The position numbers and the translations under genes were made by a program. This document shows positions 57,214 through 64,000 of a DNA stretch of 64,000 nucleotides, in pieces. The stretch is from JAIEOG01 sp964519985 (GTDB lineage Bacteria > Bdellovibrionota > FAC87 > UBA2466), in assembly GCA_964519985.1 (NCBI GenBank), contig CAZFMF010000006.1, positions 47,688 through 111,687 of the forward strand. Direction: 5' to 3'. Numbering within the stretch: position 1 is the first letter of the stretch; every line of letters begins with the position of its first letter. Below the pieces are notes generated by a model that saw nothing but the letters and a program-made list of their open reading frames with translations, had not been told where the DNA came from and did no database searches.

Positions 57214-57597
57214 GTGCGAAAAAAGTATGGCAGTCTGCTCGCCATGATGAAGCCGACTAACGATTCGAAAACGGAAAAACGCGCTCCCGGAGGACCCGAT
57301 CGGGGTGACCGGGGTGGAGATCGCGGGGGCGATCGCGGCATGGACCGCGGAGATCGCGGTGGAGACGGTGGGCGTCGCCGTTTTCCGGGAATGGATCGCT
57401 CCAAACTGCCGCCCGGCTATTGGTTCGATTATAAAAATCCTTTGATTTTGCGCAATTACATTACCGAAGTCGGTAAGATCATGCCGGGACGGGTGACGCG
57501 TCTGTCGGCCAAACAGCAACGCCAATTGACCGTCGCCATTAAACGGGCCCGGCATTTGGCCTTGCTCCCTTACAACGACAAATACAAGAAGTACTAG
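57214..57597 (+). CDS. rpsR: ribosomal protein bS18 with RGD/GDRGG extension
   Basis: The C-terminal 65 residues are a typical S18 (FDYKNPLILRNYITEVGK, RLSAKQQRQLTVAIKRARHL, ALLPYNDKYK), a small-subunit protein that pairs with S6. The N-terminal half is a disordered tract of repeated GDRGG/DRG units (about residues 26-52), absent from ordinary 75-residue S18. No zinc-binding cysteines are seen. I use GTG 57214, six bases after AGGGGG. The gene is not beside rpsF or rplI, its usual partners. Confidence 0.85.
   Translation: MRKKYGSLLAMMKPTNDSKTEKRAPGGPDRGDRGGDRGGDRGMDRGDRGGDGGRRRFPGMDRSKLPPGYWFDYKNPLILRNYITEVGKIMPGRVTRLSAKQQRQLTVAIKRARHLALLPYNDKYKKY
57298..57372 (+). repeat. in-gene GDRGG-coding repeat
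   Basis: About six imperfect units of 9-15 bp (GAYCGYGGNGGN type) encode the Asp-Arg-Gly tract of S18. Codons vary between units, so it is not a simple recent slippage array. Confidence 0.65.
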
Positions 57598-57631
57598 TTC
57601 GGTTCTTTCCTTGGGGTGTGCTAAGACTGCG

Positions 57632-57647
57632 CCGACTTTCCTGTCGG
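57632..57647 (+). promoter_or_regulatory. small hairpin at the ribosome site of the binding-protein gene
   Basis: CCGAC-TTTCCT-GTCGG forms a 5-bp stem whose right arm runs into the GGAG used to start the gene at 57658. It may modulate initiation. Confidence 0.3.
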
Positions 57648-57657
57648 AGTAGGCAGT

Positions 57658-58767
57658 ATGCGAATCGCTCTTATTTGGCTCGGCCTGCTGGGCATCCCGG
57701 CTTGGAGTCTTGCGGCCCAAACGGCGAAGGTGGGTTACGGCTCTTCGACGGCCGTAATGGCCCCGGCTTACCAAGAAAACGTCCTTCAAGGCTTTCAACT
57801 CGGTCTCGAAAAAGTACTGGGCCGAACGCGCGCGGATTCGCTGCTCGTCACCAAACAAGTAGGCGACAAGTCCCTACAAGGGGCGACGGTGGCCGCGGAG
57901 AGTTTAGTCGCCGACGGTGCGGTTTTTTTGGTCGGCTTTCCGACCAGCCACGATGCTCTGCTCGCCGCGGATGTGGCCCGCAAACACGGTCTGCTCGCAC
58001 TCTTCGGGGCCGCCGCCCATACCGCGTTGGCCGAGAAGGGCCCGCTCGTTTACACCACCGGGGCGTCGATGAATGGACTCTTGGACATTCTCTACGATTT
58101 TTTGGCGCACCAGCTCCCCGAAAAGCGGGGGCTGGCGGTCGTGAACCCCTACAATGTTTTCTCCGCCAATCAGGAAAAGGTGCTCGTCGAACGCCGCGCG
58201 ACCCGCCCGAAAGTTTCCTTGCAAGTGCGGCGGGTGACGCCGGCGTTAATCCTCAATGAGGCGGATTTGAAAGAGCTGAAGGAAGGGAAGTTCGACTACC
58301 TCTACTTCACGCTGTATCCCGATGATCTGGTCGCGCTATTGACTCAGCTCACGAGCGCCAAAGTGGATTTGCCGATGGTGGCGTGGGGAGGGCCGGATCC
58401 GGCCATTTTGAAGCGCCTGGTTACGGGCCTCAAATCCCCGTACTACATTGGATCGCCTTGGAATGTGAGTTCTCCGCAAAGCCGCGCGCTCGATCGAGAG
58501 ATCCAAAAACGGTACCGCCGTGCCTCCAGCATGGAGACTTCCATTGGCTATGACCTTGGCGTGATCGTGGGTCAGACCGTGGCGCGCGTCAAAGGTCCGC
58601 TGACCAAGGCCTCGGTTGCCGAAGCGTTTCAGCGGGATTCCTGCTTCGAAAAAGGCCTGGCCCGCGGCAAGGTTTGCTTTGGTCCCCGCGGCGGACACGC
58701 GGAGCAAAGTGTGACCTTCGCGCGCTTTACCGCCAGCGGGTTGGAACCGGAGCCGCCCAAGCCATGA
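57658..58767 (+). CDS. periplasmic ligand-binding protein (branched-chain amino-acid type)
   Basis: The 369-residue protein has a signal peptide (RIALIWLGLLGIPAWSLAA) and the two-lobe type I periplasmic-binding fold (VGYGSSTAVMAPAYQENVLQG; LLALFGAAAHTALAEKG; MVAWGGPDPAILKRL). Such proteins carry amino acids or urea to ABC importers, but no permease or ATPase genes are near. Instead its stop overlaps a membrane histidine kinase by four bases, so it most likely presents a ligand to that sensor. Confidence 0.85.
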   Translation: MRIALIWLGLLGIPAWSLAAQTAKVGYGSSTAVMAPAYQENVLQGFQLGLEKVLGRTRADSLLVTKQVGDKSLQGATVAAESLVADGAVFLVGFPTSHDALLAADVARKHGLLALFGAAAHTALAEKGPLVYTTGASMNGLLDILYDFLAHQLPEKRGLAVVNPYNVFSANQEKVLVERRATRPKVSLQVRRVTPALILNEADLKELKEGKFDYLYFTLYPDDLVALLTQLTSAKVDLPMVAWGGPDPAILKRLVTGLKSPYYIGSPWNVSSPQSRALDREIQKRYRRASSMETSIGYDLGVIVGQTVARVKGPLTKASVAEAFQRDSCFEKGLARGKVCFGPRGGHAEQSVTFARFTASGLEPEPPKP

Positions 58768-60860
58768 AAACGGCGAAGTTCCGCATTCTGCGCCAGCTCA
58801 CCCTCGTGCAGCTTTTCAGTGTGCTAGTGGGAATTCTGGCGTTGAGTGGGGCCTACTATCTGATCAATCGCGACACTTACCGCGGCGCGCTCAAAACCGA
58901 ACGGGCGAAGGTTCTCCTCAGTCTCGCCGAGCAGCAGGAGAAGTGGCGGACGTGGAAACAGGTCGGACTCGACGATGCATTGCGGGGAGATCTTGCTTCC
59001 CATACGCGCGTTTTTTCGTTGGCCAAGCTGGAAGTTTTGCCGGTGAGTGGAGTGAAGTGGCCGCTGTCCTCCGAAGAAGTGGTGATTCCAAGTCAACCGG
59101 GGCCGGGGGATACCTGGGTAGTTTACGCTCGCCTGGACCCGCGCCAGATCCAAGCGGCTTACGTCCCGTACCGATCGAATCTTTTCCTGTTGGCTATTTG
59201 TGGCGGACTTTTCACGCTCGTGATCCTTTTTTCGAATCGCTACATCCGACGGCGAGTGCTTTCTCCGTTCTTTGAATTGCGCGAGGCTTTGCAGTCATTG
59301 GGGGCGGGCGCACCCGTGGACACGAGTCAAATCCAGGCTTCGGGTGAGATTCGCGAGATCATCACCTCGATCGCGGAACTGTACCGGCGCCTGCAGGAGA
59401 ATGAAAAGAACATCGCCATGGTGGCGGTCGCGAAACAGGTGGCCCACGATATTCGCTCACCACTCGCTGCACTCGACATGATCCTGGACACTTTGCCGCA
59501 GTTGCCCGAACAAAAGCGCATGGTGGTGCGCGGGGCGCTGGGACGCATTCGGGATATCGCCAACAACGTATTGGAACGCGGTCGTCGGGGTGTGGAAGCC
59601 CATATTCAATCCACGAATTTTTCGGCCGCTTTGGCCAGCGACCCGCTGTCGGCGCAATCGGTGGCAAGCTTGGTCGAAGACATTGTGAATGAGAAACAGG
59701 TTCTGGTGCATTCTCGTCCGGAGGTGCACATCGAGTCGCAGATGGACGACTCGGCCTACGGCCTTTTTGCCTGCGTGGAGCCGCAGACGTTTAAGACCGT
59801 GCTTTCCAATTTGGTGAATAACGCGCTGGAAGCGATTTCGGAAATCGGCTGCGTGCGTTTGTCGGTCATTCCGAAAGGCGAATCGCTCTGGGTCAACGTT
59901 TCGGACAACGGGGGCGGCATTGCGCCCGAGATCGTGAAACGGCTCATGGAATCGGGCGGCACCTTTGGCAAGGCCGATGGATCCGGTTTGGGATTGAGTC
60001 ACGCCCGAGCCGCGGTGGAGCGCTGGGGCGGCCGCCTGGAAATTGATTCCCGCTTGGGGGTGGGCACGAACCTTAAGATCGTATTGCCGTCCGTACCCCC
60101 GCCGGCGTGGTTCGTGCCTTCGATCAAGGTGGCGGAAGGAACCACGGTGGTCATCGTCGATGACGACGCCAGCATTCACCTGGTTTGGGAGCAACGCTTT
60201 AACGACGCGATGAAGGCGGCGGGGGCGGGCGTTTTTATCGAGCACTTCTCGGATATGGATTCGCTGCGCCGTTGGTGCACGGACAATGGTCGGTTGATGA
60301 ATCGGATCCTTTTTCTATGTGATTACGAGATTGTCGGTGAGCCGCAGACGGGAATCGATCTGATCGAGTCGCTCAATATCGCCGACCGTTCGATCTTGGT
60401 GACGGGCCGGTTCGACGAAGCGGGCATTCGCGCGCGCTGTGAGGCCTTGGGATTGCGGCTTTTGCCCAAAGGGTTGGGGGGGTGCGTACCGGTCTTAGTG
60501 CAGCGTTATTCGGCCCCGGTAGATGCCGTTTTACTCGATGACGATCCGTTGGTGCATATGACTTGGGAAATGGCCGCGAAGATGTCGGAAAAGAATTTCC
60601 GGGGGTTCTTTTCGGCGGATGAGTTTTTGGCGTGTATCGGTGGAATGGATCCGAAGACGCCGGTTTACATCGATCGCCATCTGGGCGCCGGAGATCGGGG
60701 TGAAGCCATTGCGCAGAAACTCGTGCGGGCGGGATTCACGCAAGTGTACTTAGCGACCGGCGAAAACAAGGAAGATCTTCCGGAGATGCCGTGGCTGACC
60801 GGTGTATGCGATAAAGCGCCGCCTTGGCGTCCCGCGAGCACCAAAGCGGCATACACTTAA
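58764..60860 (+). CDS. hybrid histidine kinase with two C-terminal receivers
   Basis: The 698-residue protein has a helix at about 12-34, a periplasmic sensor of about 100 residues, a second helix (138-157), a linker, a HisKA domain with His228 (VAHDIRSPLAAL), and an ATPase domain (N-box Asn353, DNGGG at 381-385, GSGLGL at 407-412). Two receivers follow: Asp520 with Thr547 and Lys569, and Asp637 with Thr665 and Lys684. I start at ATG 58764, overlapping the binding-protein gene. No output domain or separate regulator is adjacent. Confidence 0.9.
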   Translation: MKTAKFRILRQLTLVQLFSVLVGILALSGAYYLINRDTYRGALKTERAKVLLSLAEQQEKWRTWKQVGLDDALRGDLASHTRVFSLAKLEVLPVSGVKWPLSSEEVVIPSQPGPGDTWVVYARLDPRQIQAAYVPYRSNLFLLAICGGLFTLVILFSNRYIRRRVLSPFFELREALQSLGAGAPVDTSQIQASGEIREIITSIAELYRRLQENEKNIAMVAVAKQVAHDIRSPLAALDMILDTLPQLPEQKRMVVRGALGRIRDIANNVLERGRRGVEAHIQSTNFSAALASDPLSAQSVASLVEDIVNEKQVLVHSRPEVHIESQMDDSAYGLFACVEPQTFKTVLSNLVNNALEAISEIGCVRLSVIPKGESLWVNVSDNGGGIAPEIVKRLMESGGTFGKADGSGLGLSHARAAVERWGGRLEIDSRLGVGTNLKIVLPSVPPPAWFVPSIKVAEGTTVVIVDDDASIHLVWEQRFNDAMKAAGAGVFIEHFSDMDSLRRWCTDNGRLMNRILFLCDYEIVGEPQTGIDLIESLNIADRSILVTGRFDEAGIRARCEALGLRLLPKGLGGCVPVLVQRYSAPVDAVLLDDDPLVHMTWEMAAKMSEKNFRGFFSADEFLACIGGMDPKTPVYIDRHLGAGDRGEAIAQKLVRAGFTQVYLATGENKEDLPEMPWLTGVCDKAPPWRPASTKAAYT

Positions 60861-60863
60861 TTT

Positions 60864-61679
60864 CTACGGCTGGTTTTCCGGGAGCAGCTTGCCGTCTTTG
60901 CCGATTTTCGGATTCACGCCGCCGGGATACAGCTCTTGGAGTAGTTCGCTTTCGTCGTAAACGAGATCCATTTGCGGGCCGCCGTTCCAAGCTTTCGAGT
61001 CTTCCGGGTCGTTCTGATCCCAGCCCTTGGCCTTTAGGATGTGCGGGCCGTGATTGGTCATGCTGACCAACGTGAAGTCGTCGGCTTTCCAGACCGCGCC
61101 GCCCGAATTCCCGTTGATGGAGCCAACGTTGTACTTCAGGAAGCGGCCCTTACGGTCTTTGGCAAATCCCATCGCGTGCATCGCGACCCGTTTTTTCACC
61201 GGGGCGGTGGTGTCGTATTTGTCGCCCGGAAAACCCACCGTGAACAATTCCGTGGCCTGACCGTCTTTCCCGAGAGTCACTTCGGCGGCGCGGGTTTGCA
61301 CTTTCGGAGCGTAGCGCTGGAGGGCGCGGGAGTCAGTACGATTCCAAGTCACTTCCAGAATTTGGTAATCGAAATCGTCGTTGTTTTCGGCGACGCTCAC
61401 GACTTTGATATCGTCCTTGCACCCAAGCGTCAGGCAGGCGCCGGAAGTAAAAGTCTTCCCGGGCTTGGTTAACGAATTGCAATGTTCGGCGGTCAGAAGG
61501 TACCGCGGCGTCAGCATCGAGCCGGTGCAACCGGCGACATCCACCGTCCAAAGCATCTGGTCCGGGGTAGCGGCAAGTCGGGTTTGGGCATCATTCTTGT
61601 AAATATCCAGTGGGGCAAAGTTGCCCGCAAAAGCAGTCGACACGACACACCACAGGCCAAGCCAAGCAAATCGCTTCAT
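60864..61679 (-). CDS. secreted trypsin-like serine protease, copy A
   Basis: The 271-residue precursor has a signal peptide (WLGLWCVVSTAFA) and a chymotrypsin-fold domain with a full triad: His66 (LLTAEHC), Asp104 (DDFDYQILEV) and Ser192 (SINGNSGGAVW). Cys51/Cys67 and Cys82/Cys87 may form disulfides. There is no clear pro-peptide. It is about half identical by eye to the gene at 61765, with the same gene start and length, so the two are a tandem duplication. It converges on the kinase gene. Confidence 0.9.
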   Translation of the reverse strand: MKRFAWLGLWCVVSTAFAGNFAPLDIYKNDAQTRLAATPDQMLWTVDVAGCTGSMLTPRYLLTAEHCNSLTKPGKTFTSGACLTLGCKDDIKVVSVAENNDDFDYQILEVTWNRTDSRALQRYAPKVQTRAAEVTLGKDGQATELFTVGFPGDKYDTTAPVKKRVAMHAMGFAKDRKGRFLKYNVGSINGNSGGAVWKADDFTLVSMTNHGPHILKAKGWDQNDPEDSKAWNGGPQMDLVYDESELLQELYPGGVNPKIGKDGKLLPENQP

Positions 61680-61728
61680 AGGCGCTCCAAGTTTTTAGGG
61701 GTAAGTCGAGCGAAAGTCCGACCTATTC

Positions 61729-61734
61729 ATTATA
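61729..61734 (-). promoter_or_regulatory. -10 box TATAAT upstream of protease copy A
   Basis: A perfect TATAAT on the minus strand lies 50 bp before the start of protease copy A in the 85-bp gap between the two copies. No good -35 box is seen. It suggests that copy A has its own promoter. Confidence 0.45.
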
Positions 61735-61764
61735 ACTCGAAAATGCCGGAAAGGTAGTGTCCGC

Positions 61765-62568
61765 TTAGGGATCCAGCGGGGGAGGGACTTCGTCGTGAAT
61801 CAGGTAGCCTTCGAAACTGACGCGGGTGTTTTTACCGTCCGGGAAAATCTCTTTGAGAATTGCACTCTGATGATAGACGAGATTCATGCGGGGGCCGCCG
61901 TTCCAGGCCCGAGAATTTTCGGGGTCATTATTATTCCATCCCGGTGCGCCGAATTGATGGGGGCCATGGTTGGTTTGACTCACCAAGGTGAAATCGTCGC
62001 TCTTCCAAATGGCGCCGCCCGAGTTTCCGTTAATCGACGCGACATTGTATTGGAGATAATCGCCACTGCGCCCCTTCGCGTAGCCAGTGGCGTGCATCGC
62101 GGCGTTCTTGTCCGTGGGGAAACCGACGGTGAAAAGCGGCGTCGCCTGCCCGTCCTTGCCGACCATCACTTCGTCTTCGCGGGTTTGCACCTTGGGGGTG
62201 TAGCGTTGGCGCCAACGCGAATCGACTCGGCTCCACGCCATTTCTACGATGTTGTAGTCGAAGTTGGAATTGCGCTCGGCGATGCGAACGACTTTCAAGT
62301 CGCCCGTGCAGCCCAATTCCAAACAGCCGCCCGAAGTATAGGTCGCACCGACGCGCGGGGAGCAATGGTTCGCCGTGAGTAAGTACTTCGTCGACAGCAT
62401 CGATCCCGTGCAGCCACCCATGCGGACCGTCCAGCGGATATCGTTTTTCGCCGCCGAGACGCGGGTTTGGCTATCGTTGCGAAAAATGTCGAAGGGGACA
62501 AAGTTTAGGGGCCCGGCTAGCGCGGACGACACGACGCACCACGCGCTCAAATAAGCGAGTCGTTTCAT
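61765..62568 (-). CDS. secreted trypsin-like serine protease, copy B
   Basis: The 267-residue paralogue of the neighbouring protease has a signal peptide (AYLSAWCVVSSALA) and the triad His68 (LLTANHC), Asp104 (SNFDYNIVEM) and Ser183 (SINGNSGGAIW). The cysteine pattern is the same. Differences cluster in the loop after PxDK, which is shorter here, and at the C-terminus, which hints at different substrate range. Confidence 0.9.
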   Translation of the reverse strand: MKRLAYLSAWCVVSSALAGPLNFVPFDIFRNDSQTRVSAAKNDIRWTVRMGGCTGSMLSTKYLLTANHCSPRVGATYTSGGCLELGCTGDLKVVRIAERNSNFDYNIVEMAWSRVDSRWRQRYTPKVQTREDEVMVGKDGQATPLFTVGFPTDKNAAMHATGYAKGRSGDYLQYNVASINGNSGGAIWKSDDFTLVSQTNHGPHQFGAPGWNNNDPENSRAWNGGPRMNLVYHQSAILKEIFPDGKNTRVSFEGYLIHDEVPPPLDP

Positions 62569-62719
62569 GAGTTCTCCGGATTTTGAGTGGGGGAAAATCG
62601 AGGAAAGAACGAACTAGATCTATTTTCTCATGGCCGGCGTGGCAAAACCAGATACCGGGCTCATGGCTGAAGTTTTTTGTTACGGGCGGTTTTGACGCGT
62701 CGAAGCCGGCCGTTGGCCG
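62569..62719. other. intergenic region
   Basis: This 150-bp stretch between the protease copy B start and the end of the ATP-grasp gene should hold the promoter of copy B. I see no clear boxes, repeats or hairpins. Confidence 0.4.
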
Positions 62720-64000
62720 TTAGTTGGGCGGCCCATCGTTCGCCGGAGGGTAATCGGTCTCCATGACAAAGAAGTAGGGCCGCAGACTGATCTCGCGCGC
62801 CTTGGCCCGATCGATGGCGAGTTGTTCGGGGTTTTCGTTGCGCAACTCGATTTGGCCGGGATAGTCCAAGAAGTTCGACGTGGGCGACATTTCTTCTCCC
62901 GCCGCGACATTCATCTTGTCGCGGAAGAAAGACGGCAGTTGGCGCAATTCTTCTAAATAAGGCAAAGCCCGGATCCGGCCCCCGCGGGGACTCATCAAGT
63001 AGACGATCGCGGACGGAACCAAACGGTGGGGGCGTTGCATCCGGGCGCGAAAGGCATCCGGGTCCAGATAAGCATCGAGTAGGGCGTCCACCGGGTCTTC
63101 GCCCGTGACTTCTTTCACCAGAACGGGGAACCCGCCGCCGGACAGGCGCGCGCCGACTTCCACTAGGCGAGGGCCACGCGAGGTCATCTTGATTTCCATG
63201 TGCGCGGCGCCGTAACGGATGTTTAAGGCTTCCACTACGCGGCGGGCATACGCGACGAGTCCCAGCCGCTCGGCCTCGCTGACCGCGACAAGTTCCTCGC
63301 TCTCGTAAATAGACGGGGCGCCGTTATAAGGGATCTTATTGTAGAGAGAAACATCGGTGACGTAGAATTCCTCGCCGTCCATCATCGCTAAATCGACGAC
63401 ATATTCGTCTTTGCCGTCGAGGTATTCTTGCACCAGGACATCGGTAATCGGTTCGTTGGTCACAGGATTTACCGTTCCGAGCAGACGCCCCATCGCCAGC
63501 AGCGCCCCTAAATGGGTCGTTTCCTTCGCGACGCCGAAACCGGCGGCGGCATCGCGCGGTTTGATAATCACCGGAAATCCAACCAGCGGAAGATTTTCCA
63601 ACATATCCGCGTAGCGCAAGTTCGCCGCATCGATGATGGTCTGGGCAATGTGAAAAAACTTCACTTGGTGTGCCCAGCGCATGGTCGTCTCGCCGCTTTG
63701 CCGGTGTCGGCGTTCCACACCCACCACGGCCAATTCCGAGGCCGTGCGTTTGAGTTTCACTTGATAGGTGTAGTCGCCGCTTAAATACTCTTGCATCCAG
63801 GGCGTATCGGATCGTTCGCCCAAAGCACTTTTCAACTGGAGTAAGGAGCCCAGCTCGAGGATCCCTTCGAAATCGCCTTCTTCCGTTCCGTAAACGCTAC
63901 CCACGTCCGGGTTCGCCCGCCGGCTCCGCGGGCCACGCGTCGCTTCCGCGCCCCGGTCGCGCGCCAGAAACTGCATGGCGACCGGCAATCCAGCGCGACG
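62720..64000 (-). CDS. ATP-grasp carboxylate ligase, 5' end outside window
   Basis: About 425 residues are visible and the frame is open at the window edge, so the N-terminus is missing. The ATP-grasp core is clear: FPVIIKPRDAAAGFGVAKET (ATP-binding Lys), VQEYLDGKDEYVVDLAMMDGE, and GAAHMEIKMTSRGPRLVEVGARLSGGG (metal-binding Glu and Arg). The layout is like BacD/carnosine-synthase-type enzymes that join amino acids or make peptide-like bonds. The real product is unknown and no partner gene is seen. Confidence 0.8.
   Translation of the reverse strand, partial: RRAGLPVAMQFLARDRGAEATRGPRSRRANPDVGSVYGTEEGDFEGILELGSLLQLKSALGERSDTPWMQEYLSGDYTYQVKLKRTASELAVVGVERRHRQSGETTMRWAHQVKFFHIAQTIIDAANLRYADMLENLPLVGFPVIIKPRDAAAGFGVAKETTHLGALLAMGRLLGTVNPVTNEPITDVLVQEYLDGKDEYVVDLAMMDGEEFYVTDVSLYNKIPYNGAPSIYESEELVAVSEAERLGLVAYARRVVEALNIRYGAAHMEIKMTSRGPRLVEVGARLSGGGFPVLVKEVTGEDPVDALLDAYLDPDAFRARMQRPHRLVPSAIVYLMSPRGGRIRALPYLEELRQLPSFFRDKMNVAAGEEMSPTSNFLDYPGQIELRNENPEQLAIDRAKAREISLRPYFFVMETDYPPANDGPPN

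Overview
The window reads as chromosome of a Gram-negative, polarly flagellated, rod-shaped bacterium. An export-gate operon with flhF/flhG, a Rod wall-elongation operon, many lipoproteins and signal-peptide proteins, outer-membrane barrel candidates, two secreted serine proteases and dense coding at fairly high GC fit a Bdellovibrionota/Oligoflexia-like (deltaproteobacterial-type) genome. That assignment is inference from gene content; no rRNA or other phylogenetic anchor is present. I found no tRNA, rRNA, CRISPR array, insertion sequence or prophage.

Region 1 (1-4.7 kb): a small HTH protein, a secreted protein, a FliL-like protein, an unknown protein on the minus strand, a Tyr/Gly/Pro-rich lipoprotein and a solitary astB. 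A 16-bp perfect palindrome occurs three times here. Region 2 (4.6-16.3 kb): a flagellar operon fliL-M-N-O-P-Q-R-flhB-flhA-flhF-flhG-fliA followed by a XerC/D recombinase, headed by a textbook sigma-54 -24/-12 promoter at 4634-4649. Region 3 (16.3-24.5 kb): a lipoprotein, a PpiD-type foldase, then mreC-mreD-mrdA-rodA-rnd with overlapping reading frames.

Region 4 (24.6-37.2 kb): housekeeping and envelope genes: lipoproteins, a twin-CX3C mini-protein, cutA, xthA, purE-purK, Sua5, a small four-helix membrane protein, Maf, a PhoD-like phosphatase lipoprotein with an MFS exporter, an Slt-type transglycosylase lipoprotein and an FAH-family hydrolase. Region 5 (37.2-42.1 kb): a TPR/beta-barrel protein divergent from a FecR-domain protein and a CHASE2-adenylate cyclase. 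Region 6 (42.2-54.1 kb): glutathione peroxidase, an unrecognised three-gene envelope operon (barrel, 801-aa lipoprotein, anchored periplasmic protein), leuS, a collagen-like Gly-rich lipoprotein and a ten-repeat Ig-like secreted protein. Region 7 (54.2-64 kb): pckA, a GT39-like membrane protein, a stand-alone S18 with an Arg/Gly/Asp-rich extension, a periplasmic binding protein overlapping a hybrid histidine kinase with two receivers, two tandem secreted trypsin-like proteases, and a truncated ATP-grasp enzyme.

A dispersed structured repeat (ends GTCATTGCGAGG / CTCGCAATGAC) appears about nine times between genes; one copy supplies the first codons of fliO. The best candidates for undescribed biology are the sigma-54/palindrome pairing, the 42.9-47.3 kb envelope operon, the FecR/CHASE2 cyclase/TPR-barrel locus, the binding protein-kinase pair, and the two 3'-overlapping surface-protein genes at 50-54 kb.
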